A stretch of DNA of 64,000 nucleotides from Streptomyces rochei (lineage in GTDB: Bacteria; Actinomycetota; Actinomycetes; Streptomycetales; Streptomycetaceae), in NCBI GenBank assembly GCA_002155895.1, contig MUMD01000222.1, forward strand, positions 1-64,000, written 5' to 3'. The notes beneath the pieces were generated by a model that made no database searches, was not told the origin of the DNA, and worked only from the letters and a program-made list of their open reading frames with translations. Position numbers and translations under genes: made by a program. Numbering within the stretch: the stretch's first letter is position 1; each line of letters opens with the position of its first letter. Below, piece by piece: positions 45,091 to 54,059 of the stretch.

Positions 45091-45975
45091 TCAGTCGCTC
45101 GCCGTTCCCAGCAGCCCCATGAGCGCCCGCGCCGCCGGGCTGGTGGCCTGGACGGGCGGCAGGAGGGCGATGGTCTCGTACGCGGTCTCGTCGCCGTCCT
45201 TCAGGGGCAGCGAGGTCAGGGAGGCCCGCTTGTCCCGGAAGTGGCGCGGCACCACCGCGATGCCGAGGTTCTCGTCGAGCAGGTCGAGCAAGCCGTGCAC
45301 GTCGTTCACCTCCAGCGCGACGGTCCGCCGTACGCCCGCCGCGGCGAAGGCGGTGTCGGTGACGCGTCGCGGCCCCCAGTCGGGGTGGAAGTCGACGAAC
45401 ACCTCGTCGGCGAGGTCCCGCGGGGTCAGCGGCGCGCCGTACGCCGCCAGCCGGTGGTCGGGGTGGCACAGCACCGTCATCGGCTCGCCGGCCAGCGACA
45501 CGGACCGCAGCTGGTCCGTGTCCTCCTGCGTCCGGTAGGCGAAGGCCAGGTCGAGCCGCCCGGCCGCGACCTCCTCCGCCAGCTCGCCCGAGCCCGCCTG
45601 CCGCAGCCGTATCTCCACGTCCGGGTGCTCCCGGCGGAACGCGGCCAGCAGCCCCGCCACCGGCACCCCGGCGATGCACTGCTCGGTCCCCAGCGACAGC
45701 GTGCCGCGCAGCACGCCCTGCACCGCGGCGACCGCCTCGTGCGCCGAGCGCACCTGCGCCAGGATGCGCCGCGCCTCCTCCAGCAGCGCCCGCCCGGCCT
45801 CGGTCAGCGTGACCCGGCGGGTCGTGCGCACGAACAGCGGCGCCCGCAGCTCCCGCTCCAGCGCCCGGATGGACGCCGAGAGCCCGGACTGGGACACCAG
45901 CAGCCGTTCGGCCGCCCGGGTGAAGTGCTGGTCCTCGGCGACCGCCACGAAGTGCTGGAGATGACGCAGTTCCAT
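45091..45975 (-). CDS. LysR-family transcriptional regulator
   Basis: 294 residues. The N-terminal winged HTH is MELRHLQHFVAVAEDQHFTR followed by AAERLLVSQSGLSASIRALE. The C-terminal effector domain has the periplasmic-binding-like fold. It is divergent from an aldo/keto reductase 126 bp away, the classic LysR layout, so it probably controls that gene and its own transcript including the DinB gene. Confidence 0.92.
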   Translation of the reverse strand: MELRHLQHFVAVAEDQHFTRAAERLLVSQSGLSASIRALERELRAPLFVRTTRRVTLTEAGRALLEEARRILAQVRSAHEAVAAVQGVLRGTLSLGTEQCIAGVPVAGLLAAFRREHPDVEIRLRQAGSGELAEEVAAGRLDLAFAYRTQEDTDQLRSVSLAGEPMTVLCHPDHRLAAYGAPLTPRDLADEVFVDFHPDWGPRRVTDTAFAAAGVRRTVALEVNDVHGLLDLLDENLGIAVVPRHFRDKRASLTSLPLKDGDETAYETIALLPPVQATSPAARALMGLLGTASD

Positions 45976-46101
45976 GACTCAAAAGCGTATCCGCACAATC
46001 CCATCGAATTCTTCTGTTGGACCACTGCCCGCAGGTCACGCCAGAGTGGGACCGGTTCCGCACACGGCCCGTACCCGGGCGCCAACCCCTCTGGAGTCGC
46101 G

Positions 46102-47094
<993 letters not shown>

Positions 47095-47118
47095 GAAGCG
47101 GAACGGACGACCCACGCG

Positions 47119-47148
47119 ATCCCGGAGGCGGCGGCCCGCCTCCGGGAT
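47119..47148 (+). terminator. 13-bp-stem terminator after the aldo/keto reductase
   Basis: ATCCCGGAGGCGG (47119-47131) pairs perfectly with 47136-47148 around a 4-base loop, 24 bases past the stop. The remaining 308-bp gap up to 47403 is AT-richer in its right half and holds the next gene's promoter. Confidence 0.8.
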
Positions 47149-47273
47149 TCCCGGCATGTCCGGACCCGGGCCTTCGGATACCGCCGCCCTGCCCACACCC
47201 CGCGACGCGCTGTTTCGGCCACCCACTGCCGTGAATATGCCAGGAGAGTGGCCGGAAATTCATGGTGACAGTG

Positions 47274-47287
47274 GTTCAGTAGTGAAC
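47274..47287. promoter_or_regulatory. Inverted repeat GTTCA-N4-TGAAC upstream of the TTA-containing hypothetical
   Basis: GTTCAGTAGTGAAC has perfect 5-bp arms around four bases, in an AT-richer patch 116 bp upstream of the start codon at 47403. It may be an operator; no regulator is assigned. Confidence 0.4.
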
Positions 47288-47402
47288 ATACTCACCTACA
47301 GGGCGTCTCACAGCACGCGACAGCGTCCTCACGCACAGCACACGAGCCGCACGGACGTCACGCCCGACCGGCAGGCGGACTGCGCGACGGGGGAGGGGAG
47401 CA

Positions 47403-47813
47403 GTGCACGACGAGTTCCTGTGCCATGTCACCGCCTACGGTGTCTGTGACGGACGGCGCATCGGAGTACCCCTGGGGACCTACCGGGCCCCCACCCTGGC
47501 CCTCGCCCTGTGGTGGCTGCGCGACCGGGCGTCCTGGATCGCCGAGCGGCTCGACCCGCAGCCGGACACCCCCCACTTACCCCGCGGCGCCCTGACCCCG
47601 GTCGCCGACGATGCCCCCGACGTGCCGCGCGTGCTGCGCACCTGGTGCGCCGACGACGTCCAGCAGGAGCTGGTCGCCGAGGAGCTGGCGGCGGGCCGTC
47701 TGGTGCGCGTGGCGACCAGTGACGACACGACGGAGTACGAGCTGATGGCGGAGTCCGTGGACGCCCTGCGCATGCAGCGGGCCGCACCGCCCCTCGTGGT
47801 CCCCGTCGCCTGA
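47403..47813 (+). CDS. Unknown 136-residue protein with a TTA codon
   Basis: GTG start at 47403 with a strong GGAGGGGAG site. No domain recognised; there is no signal peptide or membrane segment. Residues 25-60 are Trp/Arg-rich (LALALWWLRDRASWIAERLD) and the C-terminus is acidic (VQQELVAEELAAGR). Leu59 (TPHLPRGAL) is TTA at 47577-47579, so expression should depend on the bldA tRNA. The composition and strand are consistent with a real gene. It stands alone between an insulated promoter region and a convergent membrane-protein gene. Confidence 0.75.
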   Translation: MHDEFLCHVTAYGVCDGRRIGVPLGTYRAPTLALALWWLRDRASWIAERLDPQPDTPHLPRGALTPVADDAPDVPRVLRTWCADDVQQELVAEELAAGRLVRVATSDDTTEYELMAESVDALRMQRAAPPLVVPVA

Positions 47814-47827
47814 ACCTTCGCGCCTGC

Positions 47828-49111
47828 CTAGGCGCCGGCCGCGCCCCCGTCACGGCGCCGCCCCGCCCGGCGGGCGAGCAGCGCGCCGAGGAACCCGGCG
47901 GCCAGCCCCCACGGCAGGGCGAGGCCGACCGCGGCCCAGAGCCTGGGACGCAGGAACAGCTGTCCGGCCAGTCCGCCGCCCAGGTCGCCGATCCCGAGCA
48001 CCGACAGGCCGTAGTGCGCGGAGATCCGGCCGACGAGGCCGATCATGAGGACCGTCAGCGCCAGCGCCACGGCCATGTGCACGGCGTGCAGCCAGGCCGG
48101 CACGGCCGCCGGGGAGCGGCGCGCCAGCAGGACTCCGGCCGCCAGGAGCAGGACCGCCGCGACGACCAGGAGCCACCACCACCGCCCGTCCCGCTCGGTG
48201 AGCGACCCCAGGTTCAGGGCGGCGACGTCCGGCTTGCGCAGCACCTCGTCGAGGACGTGCGGCATCGGCAGCCCGAACGGCCCCTCCACGCGCCCGTCCC
48301 AGGTGGCTCCGAGCCCGACCGTGAGCGCGAGCCACGCCAGATTCGGCAGGCCGAGCAGCAGGACGGCGAAGGTGTCCGCCGGGTGCCCCCGGGTCCCGGC
48401 GACGACCAGCCCGACCAGGGCGCCGACGACGACGTAGGCGAGCAGCAGCGCGAGCATGGCGTACGCCGCCGGGCGCACCGAGGTGTGCAGGCGCAGCAGC
48501 CGACCGGGCAACGGTGCCCGGCGCGAGACCAGCAGGGCCGACAGGAGCACACCGGCCAGCCACAGCAGCCCGAACAGGACGGTCAGCGGCACGTCCGTGG
48601 TGAAGCCGACCCGCGGAGCGACGCCGAACAGGTCACCCAGGTCGTCCAGCAGGCCCTCGCCCAGCGACACCTCGAAGGTCTGGCGGGCCGCGAAGGAGAG
48701 CCCCAGCAGGGCCGCCAGCCACAGGACGGCGATCCGTCCGGCCCAGCCGGCCAGCTCCGCCGCACCGGCGACCGCCCGGTGCCGCAACGGCCGCAGAAAG
48801 CCCCGGCCGACGACCAGGGCGCCGGTCAGCGTGACGGACAGCGGCAGCACGGTCAGGCCCGCGTCGGTCTCGGCGAAGCCGCCCGCGTCCCCGGACAGTT
48901 CCAGGGCCCCGCCCACCGCGGTGACGACGGTCGCCGTGACGACCCGGGGGAAGGCGTTGTCGGGCAGGTCCGCGGCGCCGGCCGCCCACAGGCCCAGCGC
49001 GGCCACGACGCCCATGGCGACGAGCCCGGCCAGGACCGTGGCCAGGGCCTGCGGCCAGCCGTGACGGGCGACCGCCTGTCCGGACGTGCCGGGTGGGGTA
49101 CGCGAACTCAC
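47828..49111 (-). CDS. Streptophobe-family multi-spanning membrane protein
   Basis: 427 residues with about ten hydrophobic helices. Features such as the small-residue-rich TATVVTAVGGALELSGDAGG and LTVLPLSVTLTGALVVGRGF match the streptophobe family I recall, which is confined to Streptomyces and relatives and has no known function. Charged loops occur mainly at the C-terminus. It stands alone on its strand. Confidence 0.78.
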   Translation of the reverse strand: MSSRTPPGTSGQAVARHGWPQALATVLAGLVAMGVVAALGLWAAGAADLPDNAFPRVVTATVVTAVGGALELSGDAGGFAETDAGLTVLPLSVTLTGALVVGRGFLRPLRHRAVAGAAELAGWAGRIAVLWLAALLGLSFAARQTFEVSLGEGLLDDLGDLFGVAPRVGFTTDVPLTVLFGLLWLAGVLLSALLVSRRAPLPGRLLRLHTSVRPAAYAMLALLLAYVVVGALVGLVVAGTRGHPADTFAVLLLGLPNLAWLALTVGLGATWDGRVEGPFGLPMPHVLDEVLRKPDVAALNLGSLTERDGRWWWLLVVAAVLLLAAGVLLARRSPAAVPAWLHAVHMAVALALTVLMIGLVGRISAHYGLSVLGIGDLGGGLAGQLFLRPRLWAAVGLALPWGLAAGFLGALLARRAGRRRDGGAAGA

Positions 49112-49206
49112 GCTGCCACGCTAAGCAGCACCGGCCCGCGGCGCGCGCCGGCGAGACCGTCCGCGTCCGCCCGGCGCCCGATCGGGCCCCCGGCCGAGCG
49201 GCCGGG

Positions 49207-49632
49207 CTAGCGCACGGCCCACGCGGTGCGCACGACCAGGGCGTGGTCGCCGAGCCCCAGCAGCCGGTCGGGCGGTACCTCGCCCCGCGTCGTGAACACC
49301 GCGAGGACCCGGCCCGTCTCCGGGGCGAACGCCACGTCCAGCACCGTGCCGCGTGCGGTGCCGTTCTCGGTCAGGACCCGGTGCCCCAGCAGCTCGTGGT
49401 GGACCGGAGCCGACTCCGCGGCCTCGGCGGAACCGACCCGGACGGCACCCGGACCGACCGACAGCACCGCCTCCCAGGGCAGTGCCGTCTCCCCGCGGAA
49501 GCGGCCCCTGCGCAACCGGAGCCGGCTCACCGCGCCGGCCGCGACGTCGACCGTCAGCGACGTCACGGTGCCGACCGGCCCGTCCCCGTCCGGCACCAGC
49601 ACCGGCAGCCCCCGCACCTCGGTGAACAGCAT
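49207..49632 (-). CDS. PRC-barrel domain protein, second of a coupled pair
   Basis: 141 residues, two PRC-barrel-like halves (LPVLVPDGDGPVGTVTSLTV and HRVLTENGTARGTVLDVAFA). The ATG at 49632 overlaps the upstream gene's stop as TGATG, so it is translationally coupled to it. PRC-barrels occur in ribosome maturation (RimM), photosynthetic reaction centres and unknown stress proteins; this pair is of the last kind. Confidence 0.82.
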   Translation of the reverse strand: MLFTEVRGLPVLVPDGDGPVGTVTSLTVDVAAGAVSRLRLRRGRFRGETALPWEAVLSVGPGAVRVGSAEAAESAPVHHELLGHRVLTENGTARGTVLDVAFAPETGRVLAVFTTRGEVPPDRLLGLGDHALVVRTAWAVR

Positions 49633-50216
49633 CACGGCGGCGAGCCCTTCGGGTGACCGGGCACGCCGGCGACCAGCGCGGTCAGGCCCGGCAGATCGTC
49701 GGCGACGTGCGCGGCGGCCTCCCCGGCCAGCACGAGGTCCCGGCCGGCGAGGGTCGCGGAGACCCCGCGCGGCACGTACACCCGCCGCCCGTGCCGGGAC
49801 TGACCGGGAACGAACCGTCTGCTCGCCGCCACCCGGAAGCCGACGACCCGTCCGCCCGTGCCGCCCTCCACCACGACGTCGAGCACGGTGCCGACCTCGT
49901 CACCGGCCTCCGTGAGGACCCGGGCCCCGATCACCTCGGCCCGCAGCGACTGCCGGCGCTCCGTCAGCACCGCCGCGCTCACCAGGCCCCGCCGGTCGCG
50001 GATCATCACCGCGTCGTGCCCGAGGGCGTACACGGACGACCAGGGCAGACCCTCCTTCAACGGACCCGACAGCAGTCCCCGGCCGGTCAGGGTGAAGCCG
50101 GTGATCCGGCTCGCCCCGGCGTCGCATACGGTGTCCTTGACATGGGCGACCGCATCGCCGCCGAGGGTGACCACCGGCCGGGTGGTGAGGCTTCGCGCGG
50201 CCATCAGTTCGTTCAT
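49632..50216 (-). CDS. PRC-barrel domain protein, first of a coupled pair
   Basis: 194 residues from ATG 50216 (GAAGGG six bases upstream). Two PRC-barrel units (PVVTLGGDAVAHVKDTVCDA, ARVLTEAGDEVGTVLDVVVE) with a linker. It is divergent from the RsbW-like ATPase gene over 152 bp, and its product is linked to the following PRC-barrel protein by a TGATG overlap. Function unknown; a heteromeric complex is plausible. Confidence 0.85.
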   Translation of the reverse strand: MNELMAARSLTTRPVVTLGGDAVAHVKDTVCDAGASRITGFTLTGRGLLSGPLKEGLPWSSVYALGHDAVMIRDRRGLVSAAVLTERRQSLRAEVIGARVLTEAGDEVGTVLDVVVEGGTGGRVVGFRVAASRRFVPGQSRHGRRVYVPRGVSATLAGRDLVLAGEAAAHVADDLPGLTALVAGVPGHPKGSPP

Positions 50217-50369
50217 CGCACGCCCTTCCCGCACCCTCTCCCGCCACCTCGGGTTCCCCGTGCCACTGTGACGATGCCCGCAGTACGAAGACACGGGGAC
50301 TGCGAAGCCGGGGGCGGGGTACGAGGACAGGTGCAGCAGTGGCCGGCCCGGCTTCCGAGAGAGACACGC

Positions 50370-50825
50370 ATGACCGAGTACCTGGACGGGGCAGTGATAC
50401 CGACTGGTTTCGACGTACCCGTTGAACCGCTCCGACAGGGGGCCCACTACTCCGGGGAACCGGGGTGCATAGCGCGGGCACGTTCCTTCGCCTCGCACTT
50501 CCTCGACCGGCTCAGGACCGAGTGGTGCGCCACCATCGGCCCGCGGTCCGACGGCGCGGTGCTGCTCGTGGTGAGCGAGCTGATCACCAACGCCGACCGC
50601 CACAGCAAGGGCCCCTACATCCTGGAGCTCGAGGGCACGCCCGCCTCGGTGACCGTGTCCGTCTACGACAGCAGCGGCGCGGTGCCCGAGCGCTACCCGC
50701 GCGATCCCGAGCGCGTCGGCCGGCACGGCCTGGAGATCGTCCACGCGCTGGCGGAGGCGGTCGTCGTCGAACACGTACCGGTCGGCAAACGCGTCAAGGC
50801 GCTTGTGCCCCTCACCGAGGCGTGA
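50370..50825 (+). CDS. HATPase_c (RsbW/SpoIIAB-like) ATP-binding protein
   Basis: 151 residues. A GHKL-type ATP-binding fold: N-box VSELITNADRHSKG, degenerate G1 box YDSSGAVPERY, G2 box GRHGLEIVHALAEAV. Streptomyces has many such anti-sigma-like kinases. It converges on sigL, the SigB-family sigma gene immediately downstream. It could partner that sigma or act independently; the pairing is inference. Confidence 0.87.
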   Translation: MTEYLDGAVIPTGFDVPVEPLRQGAHYSGEPGCIARARSFASHFLDRLRTEWCATIGPRSDGAVLLVVSELITNADRHSKGPYILELEGTPASVTVSVYDSSGAVPERYPRDPERVGRHGLEIVHALAEAVVVEHVPVGKRVKALVPLTEA

Positions 50826-50939
50826 CCCCACCCGCCCGGCCCCGGACACGGACGCACCGCCCCACCTCAGGCGTGTCGGGCGGCACAGGCGCCTCGTCGG
50901 TCGGCCTGGTCGGCCCGGCCGGCCTCAGGCGGTGGGCCC

Positions 50940-51827
50940 TCAGGCGCAGCCCAGCTCGCCCAGCATCCCCTCGCGCAGCCGCGTGATGATCCGCTTGATC
51001 AGCCGGGACACGTGCATCTGCGAGCAGCCGAGCCGTTCCCCGATCTCCGCCTGGGTGGCCTCCTCCACGAACCGCATGTGGATGATCCGCCGGTCGCGCT
51101 CGCTCAGCTCGGCCATCAGCGGGGCGAGCGAGTGGAAGTCCTCGACCAGCCGCAGCCCGTCCTCCTCCACGCCGATGAAGTCGGCCAGCACGGACTCACC
51201 GTTCTCCGCGCCGTCGCCGGTCAGCGCCGCGTCCAGCGAGGAGGAGTTGTAGCCGTTGGAGGCGATCTGGCCCTCGATCACCTCGTTCTCGCTGATGTTC
51301 ATCAGGGTCGCCAGCTCGGCGACGGTGGGCTCGCGGTCCAGACGGGAGGAGAGTTCCTCACGGGCCTTGGCCAGCTCCACGCGCAGCTCCTGGAGCCGCC
51401 GCGGGACGTGCACCGCCCAGGTGGTGTCCCGGAAGAAGCGCTTGATCTCGCCGACGATGTAGGGCAGCGCGAAGGACGTGAACTCCACCTCGCGCGACAG
51501 CTCGAACCGGTCGATGGCCTTGATCAGGCCGATCATGCCGGTCTGGACGATGTCCTCCATGTCGTCCCCGCGGCCGCGGAACCGGCCGGCGGCGAACCGC
51601 ACGAGAGACATGTTCATCTCGATCAGCGTGTTGCGGGCGTACTGGTACTCGTGCGTGCCCTCTTCGAGTTCCGTCAGGCGCTGGAAGAACTGGCGCGACA
51701 GCTGCCGCGCGTCACGCGGAGCCACGGCGCGGGGGTCCTCGACGCCCGGCAGTGATCCCTCGTCCGTCCCGCTCCCGGTGGTCTTCCCGACGACCTGCGC
51801 TTCCGGCCGGATCACGGCGGTCTCCAT
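50940..51827 (-). CDS. sigL: SigB/SigF-family stress sigma factor (SigL-like)
   Basis: 295 residues from ATG 51827 (GGGAGAGG upstream). Region 2 is RNTLIEMNMSLVRFAAGRFR, then DDMEDIVQTGMIGLIKAIDR with the promoter-melting FELSREVEFTSFALPYIVGE. Region 3 has DTTWAVHVPRRLQELRVEL. Region 4 is LSERDRRIIHMRFVEEATQA followed by EIGERLGCSQMHVSRLIKRI. This is the SigB/F/G subgroup. The sigL symbol rests on gene order beside popR-clpP4-clpP3, recalled from S. coelicolor. A candidate SigB-type promoter upstream suggests autoregulation. Confidence 0.9.
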   Translation of the reverse strand: METAVIRPEAQVVGKTTGSGTDEGSLPGVEDPRAVAPRDARQLSRQFFQRLTELEEGTHEYQYARNTLIEMNMSLVRFAAGRFRGRGDDMEDIVQTGMIGLIKAIDRFELSREVEFTSFALPYIVGEIKRFFRDTTWAVHVPRRLQELRVELAKAREELSSRLDREPTVAELATLMNISENEVIEGQIASNGYNSSSLDAALTGDGAENGESVLADFIGVEEDGLRLVEDFHSLAPLMAELSERDRRIIHMRFVEEATQAEIGERLGCSQMHVSRLIKRIITRLREGMLGELGCA

Positions 51828-51885
51828 TACCTCTCCCACGAAAGTCACGGTTCGGCGTCTCCCTAGGTTCTTCCCGCGCCGGCGG

Positions 51886-51910
51886 GTACCCGGGTCGCCG
51901 CGGCACATGC
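51886..51910 (-). promoter_or_regulatory. Candidate SigB-type promoter of sigL
   Basis: On the minus strand GCAT, 15 bases, then GGGTAC fits GNNT-N14..16-GGGTAY, about 60 bases upstream of the sigL ATG. The GGGTACCC is itself palindromic. It would allow sigL to be driven by SigL or another stress sigma. The -35 is weak. Confidence 0.35.
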
Positions 51911-52074
51911 CTCTCATTTTCACGGATGGCGGAAAACCGATGCCGCGGCACCTTCGCGGAGCGACGTGCTCGCACCCAGCGTAGCTCCGCGGGGCCCGCC
52001 CGGCACCCGGCGATTTCCCTGTGGGCTGAACGCCGCCCCCTTCCCCCTCCGCGCCGTGATCCTAGGCTGAGGAG

Positions 52075-52503
52075 GTGACCAGCCACGTGCCGAACGAAGC
52101 CCGCGTCATTCCCCTGCGCCCCCGTGCCCAGCGCCCGGAGGCCGCCCCCGCCGCCCGGCCGGCCGCCCCGGAGCGAAGGCGCCCCGCGGCGCGTGAGCCC
52201 CTGTGGCGCGACCTCGTCGGCGACGTCCTCCGTCGCGAACGCCTCGCCCAGGAGCGGACCCTGAAGGAGGTCGCCGAGACCGCCCGGATCTCCATGCCGT
52301 ATCTGTCGGAGGTGGAGCGCGGCCGCAAGGAGGCGTCCTCCGAGGTGCTGGCCGCCGCCGCGGGCGCCCTAGGACTGGGCCTCGGCGACCTCCTGGCCCG
52401 CGCCCAGGGAGAGCTGGTCCGGCTCGCCGCCCGGCATGCCGGTCCGGGCCGGGGCCCCGGCTCCTCCGGCGCGCGGTACGACGGGATGTGCCTGGCCGCC
52501 TGA
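52075..52503 (+). CDS. popR: PopR: XRE-family activator of clpP3-clpP4
   Basis: 142 residues. The XRE helix-turn-helix is LWRDLVGDVLRRERLAQERT followed by LKEVAETARISMPYLSEVER, the ClgR/PopR subgroup. The C-terminus ends CLAA, and published work on S. lividans PopR ascribes its ClpP1/P2-dependent turnover to the terminal Ala residues. It faces the clpP4-clpP3 pair across a shared terminator, and matching palindromes stand upstream of clpP3. GTG 52075 overlaps its ribosome site; a GTG at 52087 (GGAGG 11 bases upstream) is an alternative start. Confidence 0.93.
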   Translation: MTSHVPNEARVIPLRPRAQRPEAAPAARPAAPERRRPAAREPLWRDLVGDVLRRERLAQERTLKEVAETARISMPYLSEVERGRKEASSEVLAAAAGALGLGLGDLLARAQGELVRLAARHAGPGRGPGSSGARYDGMCLAA

Positions 52504-52510
52504 CCGCGGT

Positions 52511-52549
52511 CCGGGACGGCGCCCCGCCGGGCGTGCGGCGCCGTCCCGG
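52511..52549. terminator. Bidirectional terminator between popR and clpP4
   Basis: A 13-bp perfect stem (52511-52523 with 52537-52549) around 13 bases lies between the convergent stops at 52503 and 52553, and would serve both genes. Confidence 0.8.
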
Positions 52550-52552
52550 CGC

Positions 52553-53155
52553 TCACACCCGCGCCAGCCGCCGGCTGAGCACCTCGTCGGCCAGCCCGTA
52601 GGCCACCGCCTCCCGGGCGGTGAAGACCTTGTCGCGGTCCATGTCGGCGCGCAGCGTCGCCACGTCGTGCCCGGTGTGCCGGGCCAGCACCTCCTCGACC
52701 TGCGCGCGGATCCGCACCATCTCCTTGGCCTGCAGGGCCAGGTCGGTGACCGTGCCCTGACGGCCGCCGCTGGCCGGCTGGCCGAGCAGCACCCGGGCGT
52801 GCTCCAGCACGAACCGCCGTCCGGGGTCACCGCCGGCCAGCAGCACGGCGGCCGTGGAGGCGGCCTGCCCGACGCAGAACGTGGAGATCGGCGCCTGGAC
52901 GAAGGTCATCGTGTCGTAGATCGCCATCAGCGACGTGAAGGAGCCGCCGGGGGAGTTGATGTACACCGCGATCTCGCTCTCGGGGGCCGAGGACTCCAGG
53001 TGCAGGAGCTGCGCGATGACGACGTTGGCCACACCGTCGTCGATCTCGGTGCCGAGGAAGATGATCCGCTCCGACAGCAGGCGGCTGAAGACGTCGTAGG
53101 ACCGCTCGCCCTGCGGGGTCCGCTCGACGACGTTCGGAATCGTGTAGCTCCCCAT
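52553..53155 (-). CDS. clpP4: ClpP4 protease subunit lacking the catalytic histidine
   Basis: 200 residues. Ser100 is present ([15 protein letters not shown]), but the catalytic His position reads Gly125 (HARVLLGQP, where active ClpP has the MxHQP motif). An Asp-bearing DMDRD (171-175) is near the expected place. On its own it should not hydrolyse peptides, so it is likely a structural partner of ClpP3. ATG 53155 follows the clpP3 stop by one base (TGA C ATG), so the two are translationally coupled. Confidence 0.95.
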   Translation of the reverse strand: MGSYTIPNVVERTPQGERSYDVFSRLLSERIIFLGTEIDDGVANVVIAQLLHLESSAPESEIAVYINSPGGSFTSLMAIYDTMTFVQAPISTFCVGQAASTAAVLLAGGDPGRRFVLEHARVLLGQPASGGRQGTVTDLALQAKEMVRIRAQVEEVLARHTGHDVATLRADMDRDKVFTAREAVAYGLADEVLSRRLARV

Positions 53156-53156
53156 G

Positions 53157-53810
53157 TCACAGCCCCATCCGTCGCTTCGGAGCGGCCGGGCGCACATCCG
53201 CGAGGGACTGGACGACCCGGTCCACCATGCCGTACTCCCTGGCCTCCTCGGCCGTGAACCAGCGGTCCCGGTCGCCGTCCCGGGAGATGGTCTCCGGGCT
53301 CTGCCCGGTGTGCTCGGCGGTGATCCGTTCGATGGTCCGCTTGGTGAACTCCAGGTTGTCGGCCTGGATCTCGATGTCGGCGGTGGTGCCGCCGATGCCG
53401 GCCGACGGCTGGTGCATCATGATCCGCGCGTTCGGCAGGGCGTAGCGCTTGCCCGCCGTGCCGACGCTCAGCAGGAACTGCCCCATGCTCGCGGCGAACC
53501 CCATGGCGAGCGTCGACACGTCGTTGGGGATCAACCGCATCGTGTCGTAGATGGCGAGCCCCGCGTGCACGGAGCCGCCCGGGCTGTTGACGCACAGCGT
53601 GATGTCGGCGCGCGGGTCCTCCGCGGACAGGATCAGCAGCTGGGCGCAGACCCGGTTGGCGGAGACCTCGTCGACCTGCGTGCCCAGCAGCACGATCCGC
53701 TGCGCGAGCAGCTGGGCCGCCAGATGGTCGTCGAACCGGGAGGGAGGGGTGTCGCCCTCCTGGGCGCGGGGTCCGGTGGCCGGGGCGGGACCGGCGGTGA
53801 GTGGGGACAT
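53157..53810 (-). CDS. clpP3: ClpP3 protease subunit with full catalytic triad
   Basis: 217 residues. Triad: Ser108 ([11 protein letters not shown]), His133 (NARIMMHQP), Asp182 (DGDRDRWF). The Ser-to-His spacing of 25 is canonical. It is the catalytic half of a ClpP3P4 barrel that would work with ClpX or ClpC ATPases to degrade proteins when ClpP1P2 is limiting. First gene of the clpP3-clpP4 operon, 97 bp downstream of two PopR-type palindromes. Confidence 0.96.
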   Translation of the reverse strand: MSPLTAGPAPATGPRAQEGDTPPSRFDDHLAAQLLAQRIVLLGTQVDEVSANRVCAQLLILSAEDPRADITLCVNSPGGSVHAGLAIYDTMRLIPNDVSTLAMGFAASMGQFLLSVGTAGKRYALPNARIMMHQPSAGIGGTTADIEIQADNLEFTKRTIERITAEHTGQSPETISRDGDRDRWFTAEEAREYGMVDRVVQSLADVRPAAPKRRMGL

Positions 53811-53907
53811 CGGCGCTCCTTGTCGAGTCGTCGGACGAGTCGTGCGCGGCCGGTGGGGCCGCGCTCCCTCCCACTCTTGGCCCGCGGCGGTCCCGAGCAG
53901 CCCTTTC

Positions 53908-53937
53908 TCTGCCCGCGGCAGATCTGCCACGGGCAGA
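53908..53937 (-). promoter_or_regulatory. Two abutting PopR/ClgR-type palindromes upstream of clpP3
   Basis: TCTGCC-CGC-GGCAGA (53908-53922) and TCTGCC-ACG-GGCAGA (53923-53937) stand head to tail with no gap, followed by a further A. Both fit the reported PopR site TTCTGCC-N3-GGCAGAA closely. Their position about 100 bp upstream of clpP3 suits activation of clpP3-clpP4. Confidence 0.92.
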
Positions 53938-54059
53938 ACGCTCGGAGGCGGAGCGGACGGCGGGTCCCGGGCGGCCGATGAGCCCCGGGCGGCCGATGAG
54001 TTTCCGGACTCCGGCGGGTCGACAGTGGTGACCGTGTTCCCGCGCCCGGGAGGGTACTG

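Noticed and set aside
51941..51950. TGCCGCGGCA palindrome upstream of popR as a PopR autoregulation site
   Set aside because: It lacks the TCTGCC-N3-GGCAGA shape of the two clpP3 sites; a 10-base GC palindrome is expected by chance here.
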